64,000 bases of DNA from Falsirhodobacter sp051195255 (GTDB lineage Bacteria; Pseudomonadota; Alphaproteobacteria; Rhodobacterales; Rhodobacteraceae): assembly GCF_051195255.1 (NCBI RefSeq), contig NZ_JBNJLK010000008.1, positions 98,966 to 162,965 of the forward strand. Direction: 5' to 3'. The notes under the pieces are model-generated. The model searched no databases. It was not told the origin of the DNA and saw nothing but the letters and a program-made list of their open reading frames with translations. Shown piece by piece: positions 54,855 to 63,923 of the stretch (its first letter is position 1; each line of letters opens with the position of its first letter). The translations under genes were made by a program, and so were the position numbers.

Positions 54855-55742
54855 TCAGGACAGGTAATGATCTTTCGCGGCCGGCACGGGCGGCGGCGTG
54901 CGGCCCAGATGGGGGGCGACACTCATGCCCACATTGGTGCAGATGGCGTCCAGCGGCAGGGCGTTCTCGGTGTGGCCGAAGGGTTCCACCAGTTCCTCGG
55001 TCACCTCGGCCAGTCCCATGAAGACATAGGCGATGGTGGCGGCGAAGAAGGGGGTCATCCAGCCCGCCGCCTCGATCAGGGACAGGGGAATCAGCAGGCA
55101 GTAGAGCCAGGTGGTGCGATAGATCAGCAGCGAATAGGCGAAGGGCAGGGGCGTCAGGGCCAGACGTTCGCACCCCGTCTGGTGCTGCGTCATCAGGCCC
55201 AGCCGTTCGGTCAGGGCGCGCTGGGCCACCGGGTTCAGGTCCAGTGCGGCGATCCGGTCCGCGATCCGGTCCAGCGCGGCGCAGGGCGGGTGGATGGCGT
55301 CGGCCAGATCGGTGTGGGGCCCAAGGGCCGCGCGGGCGGCTTCGTCCAGCGACAGGCGGCGCAGGAACAGCCGCGTCAGGTGCATGTAGCCTTCCGCCAG
55401 CCCGATGATCTCGGCCCGCGCGGGGGCGGAGGGGACCATGATCTGAACCTCGCGCGCAAAGGCCCGAATGTCGGCCATCATCAGCCCGATCAGCGTCCGC
55501 CCTTCCCACCAGCGGTTGTAGGCCGCGTTGTTGCGGAACCCCAGGAACAGGGACAGCGCCACCCCGAACGCGCCAAAGGCCGCGGTGCTTGGATGCTGCA
55601 GCGGGATCACCCAGCGGTCCACCAGCATCGTGACCAGCGCCGCCGCCCCCACCAGCACGACCCGCCACCAGATCCGGGGCAGGATGGACCCGCGCACCGC
55701 GAACAGCACGTCCTTCGGGTGGGGGCGGCGGCGGGTGATCAT
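54855..55742 (-). CDS. Bestrophin-like ion channel (UPF0187)
   Basis: A 295-residue membrane protein of the bestrophin/YneE family, with four hydrophobic segments and the conserved GFRNNAAYNRWWEGR stretch that forms the inner pore region. In bacteria these form pentameric cation or chloride channels. ATG 55742 overlaps the stop of purD by 4 bp, so it is translated from the same message. No sign of regulation by an adjacent gene. Confidence 0.88.
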   Translation of the reverse strand: MITRRRPHPKDVLFAVRGSILPRIWWRVVLVGAAALVTMLVDRWVIPLQHPSTAAFGAFGVALSLFLGFRNNAAYNRWWEGRTLIGLMMADIRAFAREVQIMVPSAPARAEIIGLAEGYMHLTRLFLRRLSLDEAARAALGPHTDLADAIHPPCAALDRIADRIAALDLNPVAQRALTERLGLMTQHQTGCERLALTPLPFAYSLLIYRTTWLYCLLIPLSLIEAAGWMTPFFAATIAYVFMGLAEVTEELVEPFGHTENALPLDAICTNVGMSVAPHLGRTPPPVPAAKDHYLS

Positions 55743-57004
55743 CCCAGCGCGCGCCAGCCGATGTCGCGGCGGGCAAACCCTTCGGGCCAGTCGATCTGGT
55801 CCAGCATCCGGTAGGCCTCGGCCTGCGCTTCGGCCAGCGTGGCGCCGCGGGCCGTCACGTTCAGGACGCGGCCGCCGGTGGCGACGATCCGGCCGTCCTT
55901 TTCCGCCGTGCCGGCGTGGAACACCATCTGGCGGCTGGTTTCGGGCAGGGTGTCGAGCCCGCCGATCACGCTGCCCTTGTCATAAGGGCCGGGATAGCCG
56001 TTTGCGGCCATGACCACCGTCAGCGCGTGATCGTCGGCCCAGTTCACCTGCGCCTGATCCAGCTTTCCTTCGGCACAGGCCATCAGCAGGTCCAGCGCCT
56101 GGGCCCCAAGGCGCATCATCAGCACCTGGCATTCCGGATCGCCGAAGCGGGCGTTGTATTCGACCAGCCGGGGCATCCCGTCCTTGATCATCAGCCCGGC
56201 ATAGATCACGCCGCTGTAGGGCGTGCCGCGACGGGCCAGTTCGGCCACGCAAGGCTTCACGATCTCCTCCAGCGCCAGCTTCGCGATGGCGTCGTTCAGG
56301 ACGGGGGCAGGCGAATAGGCGCCCATGCCGCCGGTATTTGGCCCCTCGTCGCCGTCAAAGGCGCGCTTGTGGTCCTGCGCGGTGCCGATGGGCAGGCAGG
56401 TCACGCCATCGGTCAGGATGAAGTAGGAGGCTTCCTCTCCCTCCATGAACTCCTCGATCACGACCTCGGCCCCGGCCGCGCCGAACTCGCCGCCGAACAT
56501 GTCGTCGATGGCGGCCAGCGCCTCATCCTCGGTCAGGGCCACGATGACGCCCTTGCCAGCCGCCAGACCATCGGCCTTGACCACGATTGGCGCGCCCTGC
56601 TGGCGGATGTAGTCCTTCGCGGGTTCCGCCTGGTCGAAGCGGGCATAGGCGGCGGTGTGGGCGCCGCAGGCGTCGCACAGTTCCTTCGTGAAGGCTTTCG
56701 ACGCCTCGATCTGCGCGGCGGCGGCCGAAGGGCCGAAGGTCAGAAGGCCCGCTGCGCGGGTCGCGTCCGCCACACCGGCCGCCAGCGGCGCTTCCGGCCC
56801 CACGATCACGAAATCGATGGAATTCGCCTCGCAGAACGCCACCACCGCGTTGCCATCCAGGATGTCCAGCGCGGCGCATTCGGCCACGCCCGCGATGCCC
56901 GCATTGCCGGGCGCGACGATCAGCCGGTCGCATTTCGGGTTCTGCTTCACTGCCCAGGCCAGCGCATGTTCGCGCCCGCCGCTGCCCAGAATAAGGATGT
57001 TCAT
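55739..57004 (-). CDS. purD: Phosphoribosylamine-glycine ligase
   Basis: A 421-residue ATP-grasp enzyme making glycinamide ribonucleotide, step two of purine synthesis. The N-terminal ILILGSGGREHALAW motif, the ATP-grasp region with KADGLAAGKGVIVAL, and RFGDPECQVLMMRL are all present. Length is normal. Divergent from xseA, whose start is 73 bp away. purF, the preceding step, is on the same strand 9 kb away, so the two are not in one operon. Confidence 0.96.
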   Translation of the reverse strand: MNILILGSGGREHALAWAVKQNPKCDRLIVAPGNAGIAGVAECAALDILDGNAVVAFCEANSIDFVIVGPEAPLAAGVADATRAAGLLTFGPSAAAAQIEASKAFTKELCDACGAHTAAYARFDQAEPAKDYIRQQGAPIVVKADGLAAGKGVIVALTEDEALAAIDDMFGGEFGAAGAEVVIEEFMEGEEASYFILTDGVTCLPIGTAQDHKRAFDGDEGPNTGGMGAYSPAPVLNDAIAKLALEEIVKPCVAELARRGTPYSGVIYAGLMIKDGMPRLVEYNARFGDPECQVLMMRLGAQALDLLMACAEGKLDQAQVNWADDHALTVVMAANGYPGPYDKGSVIGGLDTLPETSRQMVFHAGTAEKDGRIVATGGRVLNVTARGATLAEAQAEAYRMLDQIDWPEGFARRDIGWRALG

Positions 57005-57076
57005 CGCCGTGCCCCCGCTTGGCCTTTTCGCCCCCGCGTTCTAGGGTTCCCCCCGTCAAACCGCAAGAAGGCCGAC

Positions 57077-58624
57077 ATGGATCTGTTCGAACCGCCTACC
57101 GACAACGCCGCCGAATTCACCGTCTCCGAGCTTTCGGGTGCCGTGAAGCGCGTGATCGAGGGGGAGTTCGGGATGGTCCGCGTGCGCGGAGAGATCGGCC
57201 GCGTGTCGCGCCCCGCCTCCGGGCATCTGTATTACGACCTGAAGGACGACCGGTCCGTGATCGCCGCCATCACGTGGAAGGGGCAAGCCGGCAAGCTGAC
57301 CGTCCGGCCCGAGGAGGGGATGGAGGTCATCGCCACCGGCCGCATGACGACCTTCCCCGGCCAGTCGAAATACCAGCTGATCATCGACGACATCCGGCCC
57401 GCCGGCGCCGGTGCCCTGATGGCGATGCTGGAAAAGCGACGGCAGGCGCTGGCGGCCGAAGGCCTGTTCGACGCCGACCGCAAGCGCCCGCTGCCCTGGC
57501 TGCCCGAGGTGATCGGCGTCGTGACCTCGCCCTCCGGCGCGGTGATCCGCGACATCCTGCACCGGCTGCGCGACCGTTTCCCGCGCCATGTGCTGATCTG
57601 GCCCGTCGCCGTGCAGGGCGACAAATGCGCGCCCGAGGTGGCGGCCGCCATCCGCGGCTTCAACGCGCTGCCCGAAGGTGGCCCCATTCCGCGCCCCGAC
57701 CTTCTGATCGTGGCACGCGGCGGCGGCAGCCTCGAAGACCTTTGGGGCTTCAACGAGGAGATCGTGGTCCGCGCCGCCGCCGAATCGCGCATCCCGCTGA
57801 TCTCGGCCGTGGGGCATGAAACGGACACGACGCTGATCGACCACGCTTCGGACCGCCGTGCGCCCACGCCGACGGCGGCCGCCGAGATGGCGGTGCCTGT
57901 GCGGGTGGAGCTGCTGGCCACCGTGGACCAGCGCGCGGCCAGCCTGTCGCGCTGCATCGCCACCGGCTTCGTGAACCGCGCGCATCGCCTGCGCGATCTG
58001 GCCCGCGCGCTCCCGCGCCCCGAAACCCTGACGCAGACGGCGGCGCAGCGGCACGACCTGTGGACCGGACGTTTGGACGGGGCGCTGGGCGTGGGTGTCG
58101 CGCATCGGCGGGCGAAGCTGACGGAACTGGCGGTCCATCTGCGCCCCCGCCTGCTGGCCGATCTGGCGGCAAGGGGAAGGGAACGTCTGGCCGACCGCGC
58201 CCGCGCACTGGACACCTGCACCCACCGCCGCCACGAACGCGGAGCAGAGCGGCTGGCGACCTTGTCGGCCCGTCTGGCCCCCGCCTATGCCCGCGCCTTG
58301 GCCGAAGCGGATCGCGACATGGCCCGCCGTCGGGACAATCTGGACAAGCTGGAGGCGCGCCTGAACGCCGCCCCCGCCACCCGCCTGCGGGCGCTGGCCG
58401 ACCGGCTGGAAGCGACGGACCGCCTGCGCCAGACCCTGGGTTATCGCGAAACGCTGGCCCGCGGCTATGCCGTGATCCGCGGCGACGGGGAGGTGGTGAC
58501 GACGAAGGCGGCCGCCGAAAAGGCCGCCGTGCTGGAAGCCGAATTCCTTGATGGCCGCGTCACCCTTGGCGCGAAGCCGAAGAAGGCGCGCCGCGACACG
58601 CCGGAACAGGGTTCCCTGTTCTAG
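57077..58624 (+). CDS. xseA: Exodeoxyribonuclease VII large subunit
   Basis: A 515-residue nuclease subunit with an N-terminal OB-fold domain (VRGEIGRVSRPASGHLYYDLKD), the catalytic-domain core (IGVVTSPSGAVIRDIL, VARGGGSLEDLWGFNEE, SAVGHETDTTLID) and a long helical C-terminal part. ATG 57077 follows a GAAGG box. Its 3' end overlaps the convergent small secreted protein gene by 4 bp. The xseB subunit is not in the window. Confidence 0.95.
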   Translation: MDLFEPPTDNAAEFTVSELSGAVKRVIEGEFGMVRVRGEIGRVSRPASGHLYYDLKDDRSVIAAITWKGQAGKLTVRPEEGMEVIATGRMTTFPGQSKYQLIIDDIRPAGAGALMAMLEKRRQALAAEGLFDADRKRPLPWLPEVIGVVTSPSGAVIRDILHRLRDRFPRHVLIWPVAVQGDKCAPEVAAAIRGFNALPEGGPIPRPDLLIVARGGGSLEDLWGFNEEIVVRAAAESRIPLISAVGHETDTTLIDHASDRRAPTPTAAAEMAVPVRVELLATVDQRAASLSRCIATGFVNRAHRLRDLARALPRPETLTQTAAQRHDLWTGRLDGALGVGVAHRRAKLTELAVHLRPRLLADLAARGRERLADRARALDTCTHRRHERGAERLATLSARLAPAYARALAEADRDMARRRDNLDKLEARLNAAPATRLRALADRLEATDRLRQTLGYRETLARGYAVIRGDGEVVTTKAAAEKAAVLEAEFLDGRVTLGAKPKKARRDTPEQGSLF

Positions 58625-59007
58625 ACCCCCACATCCGGCCCGGGACAGTTCAGCGGGGCGGAGGAACGGTTCACCTCCGACAACTCCATGCCGACCGCGT
58701 CGTTCATGTAGCGGGCGGCAAGGCCGGTGCCCTTCTTCCAGAAGGTCCAGCACTGTGGCTCGCCATCCTCGTAGGCAAAGCAGATCTGGTCGTCCTCCGG
58801 ATACCAGCGGCCGTATTGGCAATCCTCCCCCTCGAACGCCCAAACGACACGGCGGTTGGGAAGGTACTGCTCCGTCCCGAAGACCTGCCCGCCGGCGGCA
58901 TAGGACAGGGTGCGCCCGGTGGCATAGCCCTCGAACTCCTCGGGGGTGACGGGGGTCTGGGCGGCGGCGGGCGCGGCCAGAAGAAGGAAGGGGATGACTT
59001 TCAGCAT
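58621..59007 (-). CDS. Small secreted protein with four cysteines, unknown function
   Basis: A 128-residue protein with a signal peptide (about residues 1-18, cleavage after PAAAQ-like residues) and a compact domain holding four cysteines in the mature part (DCQYG, ICFAY, QCWTF, NCPGP), which could form two disulfides in the periplasm. The ICFAYEDG-PQCWTFW segment resembles a small domain seen in several Rhodobacteraceae exported proteins (DUF995-like look), unverified. Start ATG 59007 places the signal peptide at the N-terminus; the longer frame begins in non-conserved sequence. Confidence 0.6.
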   Translation of the reverse strand: MLKVIPFLLLAAPAAAQTPVTPEEFEGYATGRTLSYAAGGQVFGTEQYLPNRRVVWAFEGEDCQYGRWYPEDDQICFAYEDGEPQCWTFWKKGTGLAARYMNDAVGMELSEVNRSSAPLNCPGPDVGV

Positions 59008-59123
59008 GCCGGCGATCCTGTCAGAAGGCTGACGGCAAATCCAGTCACGCCCGCTTGACCGGCGGACGTTGCCCTTGACCGTCAAAGCGCATAGGTCAGG
59101 GGAAACCCAAAGACGAGGCCCCG

Positions 59124-60107
59124 ATGGCGTCCTTCTTCAGCAAGCTGCGCGCAAAGATGACGCGCTCCTCGGACAAGCTGTCCGAAGGGATCGACGCCGT
59201 CGTGGCCGACACGCCCGCCGAGGCGCCGAAGCCCGGCCTTCTGAGCCGCCTGATCGGCGCCGAAGAACCCAAGCGCGAATTCGACGACGCCATGCTGGAA
59301 GGGCTGGAAGAGGTCCTGATCGCCGCCGACATGGGCGTGGACACCTCCCTGCGCGTGGCCGCCAACATCGCCGAAGGCCGCTTCGGCCGCCGCGTCTCCC
59401 CGACCGAGATCCGGACCGCCTTGGCCACCGAAGTCGCCCGCATCATGGAGCCTGTGGCGCGCCCGATGCCGCTGACCGCGCGCCGCCCGCAGGTGGTGCT
59501 GGTCGTGGGTGTCAACGGATCGGGCAAGACGACGACGATCGGCAAGCTGGCCAGCCAGTTCCGCGCGGCGGGCAAGACGGTCGTGATCGCGGCCGGCGAC
59601 ACGTTCCGCGCGGCGGCGGTGGAACAGCTTCAGGTCTGGGGCCAGCGCGCGGGCGTGCCGGTGCTGACCGCGCCCGAAGGCTCGGACCCGGCCAGCCTTG
59701 CCTTCGACGCCATGACCAAGGCCGAAGCCGATGGCGCGGACCTTCTGATGATCGACACGGCCGGCCGCCTCCAGAACCGCGCCGACCTGATGGAGGAGCT
59801 GTCGAAGATCGTCCGCGTGATCCGCAAGAAGGACCCGACGGCCCCGCACAACACGCTTCTGGTGCTGGACGCGACCACGGGCCAGAACGCGATCAACCAA
59901 GTGGAGATCTTCCGCAAGATCGCCGACGTCTCCGGCCTCGTGATGACGAAGCTGGACGGGACGGCCCGCGGCGGGGTGCTGGTGGCGCTGGCCGACAAAT
60001 TCGGCCTGCCCATCCACGCGATCGGCGTGGGGGAGCAGATCGACGACCTTGCCCCCTTCGATCCGGACGATTTCGCCCGGGCGCTGGTCGGCATCGACGC
60101 CAAATGA
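59124..60107 (+). CDS. ftsY: Signal recognition particle receptor FtsY
   Basis: A 327-residue GTPase that docks SRP-ribosome complexes to the membrane. The NG domain has P-loop GVNGSGKTTTIGKL, the GDTFRAAAVEQL segment, DTAGRLQNRADL, and TKLDGTARGG with the guanine-specificity TKxD. The acidic A domain of the E. coli protein is almost absent, as is usual in alphaproteobacteria; the first 60 residues carry a basic amphipathic stretch. A DMT transporter gene follows after 16 bp. Confidence 0.96.
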   Translation: MASFFSKLRAKMTRSSDKLSEGIDAVVADTPAEAPKPGLLSRLIGAEEPKREFDDAMLEGLEEVLIAADMGVDTSLRVAANIAEGRFGRRVSPTEIRTALATEVARIMEPVARPMPLTARRPQVVLVVGVNGSGKTTTIGKLASQFRAAGKTVVIAAGDTFRAAAVEQLQVWGQRAGVPVLTAPEGSDPASLAFDAMTKAEADGADLLMIDTAGRLQNRADLMEELSKIVRVIRKKDPTAPHNTLLVLDATTGQNAINQVEIFRKIADVSGLVMTKLDGTARGGVLVALADKFGLPIHAIGVGEQIDDLAPFDPDDFARALVGIDAK

Positions 60108-60123
60108 CCAAGGGGCTCCGGCG

Positions 60124-61014
60124 GTGATCGACTGGCTCAATTCCATCGCTGGAACGCCGACGGGCAGCCATGTGGGCATGGCGCTGGCCTTGTGTTCGGC
60201 CTTTGCCCATGCCTGCTTTGGCGCCCTGCAGAAGGGCAAGGCCGATCCGTGGATCAGCCGCGCGGGGATCGACCTGTGGATCGCGATCTATACGCTGCCG
60301 GTGGCGCTGTTCCTGGTGCCCTGGCCGCAAGGGGGCGAGTGGCTGATCCTGACGGGGGCTATCGGCATCCACCTCGTCTACAAGATCTGCATGGCGCGCG
60401 CGTACGAACGGGGGGCCTACACGGTCGTCTATCCGGTGGTCCGGGGGACGGGACCGCTGGTCACGCTGACCTTCGCCGCTCTGTTCCTGGGCGAACACTA
60501 CGTGGGCATCCAGTGGTTCGGCGTCGCGGTGCTGTCGGGGTCTATCCTGTGGTTGGCCAAGCTGAACCTGGACGCGGCACCCCTGAACCGTCCGGCGCTG
60601 ATCGCAGCGCTGGGCTGGGCGCTGGTCACGGGCATCACGGTGGCGGTCTACACCACCTATGACGCGTGGAGCATCCGGCTCTGGGAAAACCCCTTCGCCT
60701 TCCTCGTGTGGTTCTTCCTTGTCACCTCGGTCGATTTTCCGGCCTGGATGGTGGTGCGGCGGCGGGGGCTGGCCTGGGCGCGGCCCGTGCTGTGGCGCGG
60801 GGCGGTCGGGGCGCTGGTGGCCTTTGTCAGCTTTGGCGGCGTGATGCTGGGCACCCGGATCGGCAAGGTCGCGGAGGTCTCCTCGCTTCGTGAAACGTCG
60901 ACGCTCTTTGCCGCATTGATCGGATGGGTGGCTTTGGGTGAAAAGTCCTCTCCGTCGCGCATCGCGCTGATGGGGGGAATCGCCGCGGGTGCGGTGCTGG
61001 TGCAGCTGGGCTGA
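60124..61014 (+). CDS. EamA/DMT-family membrane transporter
   Basis: A 296-residue membrane protein with about ten hydrophobic helices and the EamA-type repeat (ALALCSAFAHACFGALQKGKAD; VVYPVVRGTGPLVTLTFAALFLGE; GWVALGEKSSPSRIALMGGIAAGAVLVQLG). The start is GTG 60124 behind AAGGGG, the best fit since no ATG is nearby. It lies between ftsY and yciB on one transcript, as in other Rhodobacterales. Substrate unknown. Confidence 0.87.
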   Translation: MIDWLNSIAGTPTGSHVGMALALCSAFAHACFGALQKGKADPWISRAGIDLWIAIYTLPVALFLVPWPQGGEWLILTGAIGIHLVYKICMARAYERGAYTVVYPVVRGTGPLVTLTFAALFLGEHYVGIQWFGVAVLSGSILWLAKLNLDAAPLNRPALIAALGWALVTGITVAVYTTYDAWSIRLWENPFAFLVWFFLVTSVDFPAWMVVRRRGLAWARPVLWRGAVGALVAFVSFGGVMLGTRIGKVAEVSSLRETSTLFAALIGWVALGEKSSPSRIALMGGIAAGAVLVQLG

Positions 61015-61024
61015 AAGGGACGAC

Positions 61025-61621
61025 ATGGAACGCCGCAAGATCAATCCGATGCTGAAGATGGTGCTGGAGGTCGGCCCCGTCGTGCTGTTCTTCGTGGCCT
61101 ATGTCCTGCTGAAGGACCGGGTGTTCACCGTCGGGGGCACCGATTACGGCGGCTTCATCGTGGCCACGGCGGCCTTCCTGCCGCTTCTGGTCATCACCAC
61201 GCTGATCCTCTGGCGGCTGACGGGGCACCTGTCGAAGATGCAGATCGCGACGGTGGTGCTGGCGGTGGTGTTCGGCGGCCTGTCGGTCTGGCTGAACGAC
61301 GAACGCTTCTTCAAGATCAAGCCGACGCTGATCTATCTGCTGTTCGGCATCATTCTGGGCGTGGGCCTTCTGCGCGGCCAAAGCTACCTGCGTCTGGTGC
61401 TGGAGGAGGCGATCCCCCTGAAGCACGAAGGCTGGATGATCCTGACCAAGCGCCTGTGCGCTTTCTTCTTCGCCCTCGCCCTCGCGAACGAGGTGGTGTG
61501 GCGCATGTTCTCCACCGAGGTGTGGGTCAGCTTCAAGACCTTCGGCCTGACGGCGGCGCTGTTTTTGTTCTTCATGGGGCAGGGCAAGCTGCTGCAAACC
61601 TACGGCATGGAAAAGCGCTGA
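61025..61621 (+). CDS. yciB: Inner membrane-spanning protein YciB (septation protein A)
   Basis: A 198-residue protein with five to six hydrophobic helices of the YciB/IspZ family, which affects cell-envelope or septum formation. The DERFFKIKPTLIYLLFG and WMILTKRLCAFFF stretches are the family signatures. ATG 61025 follows AAAGGGA and begins 10 bp after the DMT gene stop. The 3' end overlaps the convergent hydrolase gene by 22 bp. Confidence 0.93.
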   Translation: MERRKINPMLKMVLEVGPVVLFFVAYVLLKDRVFTVGGTDYGGFIVATAAFLPLLVITTLILWRLTGHLSKMQIATVVLAVVFGGLSVWLNDERFFKIKPTLIYLLFGIILGVGLLRGQSYLRLVLEEAIPLKHEGWMILTKRLCAFFFALALANEVVWRMFSTEVWVSFKTFGLTAALFLFFMGQGKLLQTYGMEKR

Positions 61622-62460
61622 CCTTCCGGTTCGGGGCCGCGCAGGCGTGACCAGCGCGGCGTCACCTCGGCGGGCAGGGCGGCGCGCAGGGTGGCCATCG
61701 GCAGCGTCTGCGGGTCCAGCAGGAACCGCCGATACAGCCGGAACAGGCCCGCGCGCTGATAGCTGGACCAGTGGCAGATGCGCCGGTCCGGCGGACGCGT
61801 GGGAAAGCCGAGGCTCGCCAGCGCGTGACGGTGTTCGCGATGGTCGATCTGCAGCGTCGTCACGCGGGGGCCGGAGGGGAGGGCGCTGATCGCCCGCCGC
61901 CCCGAAAACGGCGCGATCAGGTTTTCATACAGCATGTCGTAGCCGTCATTCTCGCGGCTGGTGATGTTCAGCACCTCCGTCGCGGCGCCGGCCAGCGCGG
62001 CTTCGGCCGTGTCGCGAAACTCCGCCCCCGCCAGCAGCACCATCCGGGTGACGTCATGGGCCGTCAGATGCGGCAGCGCCGACAGGGCGACGCGGGCCCC
62101 AAGGCTGTGGGTCAGGACGCCCAGCGGGCCGTGATGCCGGGAGCGGACCCTTCGCGCCAGACCGGCCAGAACGCGCCCCGCCTCGGCCGCGCGGCGGTTG
62201 GCCTGCCACAGGGTGCCGGTGCCGTTCCAGCAGAAGGCGATGCACAGGCCCGCCTGTCCGCGCCCGAAACCCAGCCGCCGTGGCCAGCCGGCGGGACCCA
62301 GCAGGCCGGTGAAGGGATCGTCGCTGTGCGGGGCATAGCGATAGCCGTGGATCAGGATCGTGACGGGGGCGTCGGGGGGCAGGCGCCTCAGGGCTTCGTC
62401 CAGCGATCCGGCCCGGCGTTCGACGGGTGCTTCCCATTCGGCGTTGATGGCGATCAGCAT
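61600..62460 (-). CDS. Alpha/beta hydrolase-type protein of unknown substrate
   Basis: A 286-residue protein with the DUF900-like serine hydrolase look: an HGYRYAPHSDDP oxyanion region, the nucleophile in THSLGARVALSAL, and a late HRExRHALASL stretch with a possible catalytic His. No signal peptide with the start at ATG 62460; a longer frame at 62517 adds a non-conserved lead. Function and substrate are unknown. It converges on yciB and lies upstream of the metZ control region on the opposite strand. Confidence 0.78.
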   Translation of the reverse strand: MLIAINAEWEAPVERRAGSLDEALRRLPPDAPVTILIHGYRYAPHSDDPFTGLLGPAGWPRRLGFGRGQAGLCIAFCWNGTGTLWQANRRAAEAGRVLAGLARRVRSRHHGPLGVLTHSLGARVALSALPHLTAHDVTRMVLLAGAEFRDTAEAALAGAATEVLNITSRENDGYDMLYENLIAPFSGRRAISALPSGPRVTTLQIDHREHRHALASLGFPTRPPDRRICHWSSYQRAGLFRLYRRFLLDPQTLPMATLRAALPAEVTPRWSRLRGPEPEGQRFSMP

Positions 62461-62534
62461 GGTGCCCCACTCATGTCCCCTCACCCTCATCCTGCGCGGG
62501 GAAGGCGAAACCGACATGACGCGAACGTGAAGGA

Positions 62535-62563
62535 TTGACGAAATGCGCCCCGGGGCCTAATCC
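62535..62563 (+). promoter_or_regulatory. Promoter of metZ
   Basis: TTGACG (62535-62540) and TAATCC (62558-62563) with 17-bp spacing. The predicted transcript start near 62570 coincides with the first base of the riboswitch, which supports the call. Confidence 0.65.
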
Positions 62564-62569
62564 GCCTGT

Positions 62570-62620
62570 GTGGTGCTTTGAGACCGGATTGCGGGCCACG
62601 TTAAACAACCCGCTAAAGAG
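62570..62620 (+). ncRNA. SAM-II riboswitch
   Basis: A compact SAM-II aptamer: GTGG (62570-62573) pairs with CCAC (62596-62599), GCGGG (62591-62595) pairs with CCCGC (62609-62613) to form the pseudoknot, and the conserved stretches TTTGA, CCACGTTAAACAA and GCTAAAG are in the right order. The class binds S-adenosylmethionine and represses methionine-synthesis genes. It sits at the very 5' end of the metZ message. Confidence 0.93.
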
Positions 62621-62631
62621 GTGAAGGCAAC

Positions 62632-62662
62632 GCCTCCGCGCTTCCGGCGCCGGGGGCTTTTT
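62632..62662 (+). terminator. Intrinsic terminator between the SAM-II aptamer and metZ
   Basis: GCCTCCG (62632-62638) pairs with CGGGGGC (62651-62657), with extra inner pairing, followed by TTTTT (62658-62662). It lies 12 bp after the aptamer and 19 bp before the metZ start. It fits a role as expression platform, with SAM-bound aptamer favouring termination. Confidence 0.75.
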
Positions 62663-62681
62663 CTGTTTTGGGAGTCGGACG

Positions 62682-63863
62682 ATGGCCAACGACTGGAAAC
62701 CGCGCACGAAGCTTGTGCACACCGGCAGCCGCCGCAGCCAATATGGCGAGATGGCGGAAGCGATCTTCCTGACGCAGGGCTTCGTCTACGACACCGCCGA
62801 ACAGGCCGAGGCCCGGTTCGAAGGCATCCAGGGCGACGAGTTCATCTATGCCCGTTACGGCAACCCCACGACCCGCATGTTCGAGGAACGCATCGCCGCG
62901 ATCGAGGGGGCGGAGGACGCCTTCGCCACCGCCTCAGGCATGGCGGCCGTCAACGGCGCGCTGGTGTCGATCTGCAAGGCCGGCGACCGGATCGTGGCCG
63001 CGCGGGCGCTCTTCGGCTCCTGCCTCTACATCCTGGAAAATATCCTCGGCCGCTTCGGGGTGGAGATCGTGCTGGTCGACGGCACCGATCTGGACGCCTG
63101 GCGTGCGGCCGTGACGCCCGGCACGAAGGCCGTGTTCTTCGAATCGATCTCCAACCCCACGCTGGAGGTCATCGACATCAAGGCCGTGGCGGAGATCGCC
63201 CACGCCGTCGGAGCGCTGGTCATGGTGGACAACGTCTTCGCCACGCCGATGTTCTCCGACGTGATCCGACTGGGCGCGGATGTGGTGATCTATTCCACCA
63301 CCAAGCACATCGACGGGCAGGGCCGGGCGCTGGGCGGCGTGGTGCTGGGCACCACCGACTTCATCCGCGGCACGCTGGAGCCGTACATGAAGCACACCGG
63401 CGGATCGATGAGCCCGTTCAACGCCTGGATCATGCTGAACGGCATGGCCACGCTGGATCTGCGCTGCCGCGCCATGGCCGAAAGCACGTGGAAGATCGCG
63501 CAGGCGCTGCAGGGCGACGATCGCCTGTCCCGCGTGATCCATCCCTTCCTCGACACCCATCCGCAGCAGACGCTGGCCCGTGCGCAGATGTCGGAAGGCG
63601 GCACCATGATCGCGTTCGAGGTGGCGGCGGGCAAGGAAGCGGCTTTCCGTGTTCTGAACGCGCTGCAGATCATCAAGATGTCGAACAACCTCGGTGACGC
63701 GAAGTCCATCGCGACCCATCCCGCCACCACGACGCATCAGCGCCTGCCGGCCGACCAGAAGGTCACGCTGGGCATCACCCCCGGCCTGATCCGCCTGTCG
63801 GTGGGGCTGGAGGATGCGGACGACCTGATCGCCGATCTGCGTGCGGCGTTGGACGCGATCTGA
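62682..63863 (+). CDS. metZ: O-succinylhomoserine sulfhydrylase
   Basis: A 393-residue Cys/Met-metabolism PLP enzyme converting O-acylhomoserine and sulfide to homocysteine. The PLP lysine is in IYSTTKHIDGQGR, and SISNPTLEVIDI and YARYGNPTTRMFEERIA are family signatures. MetZ is the usual type in alphaproteobacteria; MetY/MetB are not excluded by sequence alone. GGGAG at 62670-62674 precedes ATG 62682. Transcription is controlled by the SAM-II riboswitch in its leader. Confidence 0.93.
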   Translation: MANDWKPRTKLVHTGSRRSQYGEMAEAIFLTQGFVYDTAEQAEARFEGIQGDEFIYARYGNPTTRMFEERIAAIEGAEDAFATASGMAAVNGALVSICKAGDRIVAARALFGSCLYILENILGRFGVEIVLVDGTDLDAWRAAVTPGTKAVFFESISNPTLEVIDIKAVAEIAHAVGALVMVDNVFATPMFSDVIRLGADVVIYSTTKHIDGQGRALGGVVLGTTDFIRGTLEPYMKHTGGSMSPFNAWIMLNGMATLDLRCRAMAESTWKIAQALQGDDRLSRVIHPFLDTHPQQTLARAQMSEGGTMIAFEVAAGKEAAFRVLNALQIIKMSNNLGDAKSIATHPATTTHQRLPADQKVTLGITPGLIRLSVGLEDADDLIADLRAALDAI

Positions 63864-63923
63864 CTTGGGTTTGCGGCGCGGCTGGATTATGATCGCCGCG
63901 CCAATACTCCTGAAGGTGTCGCC

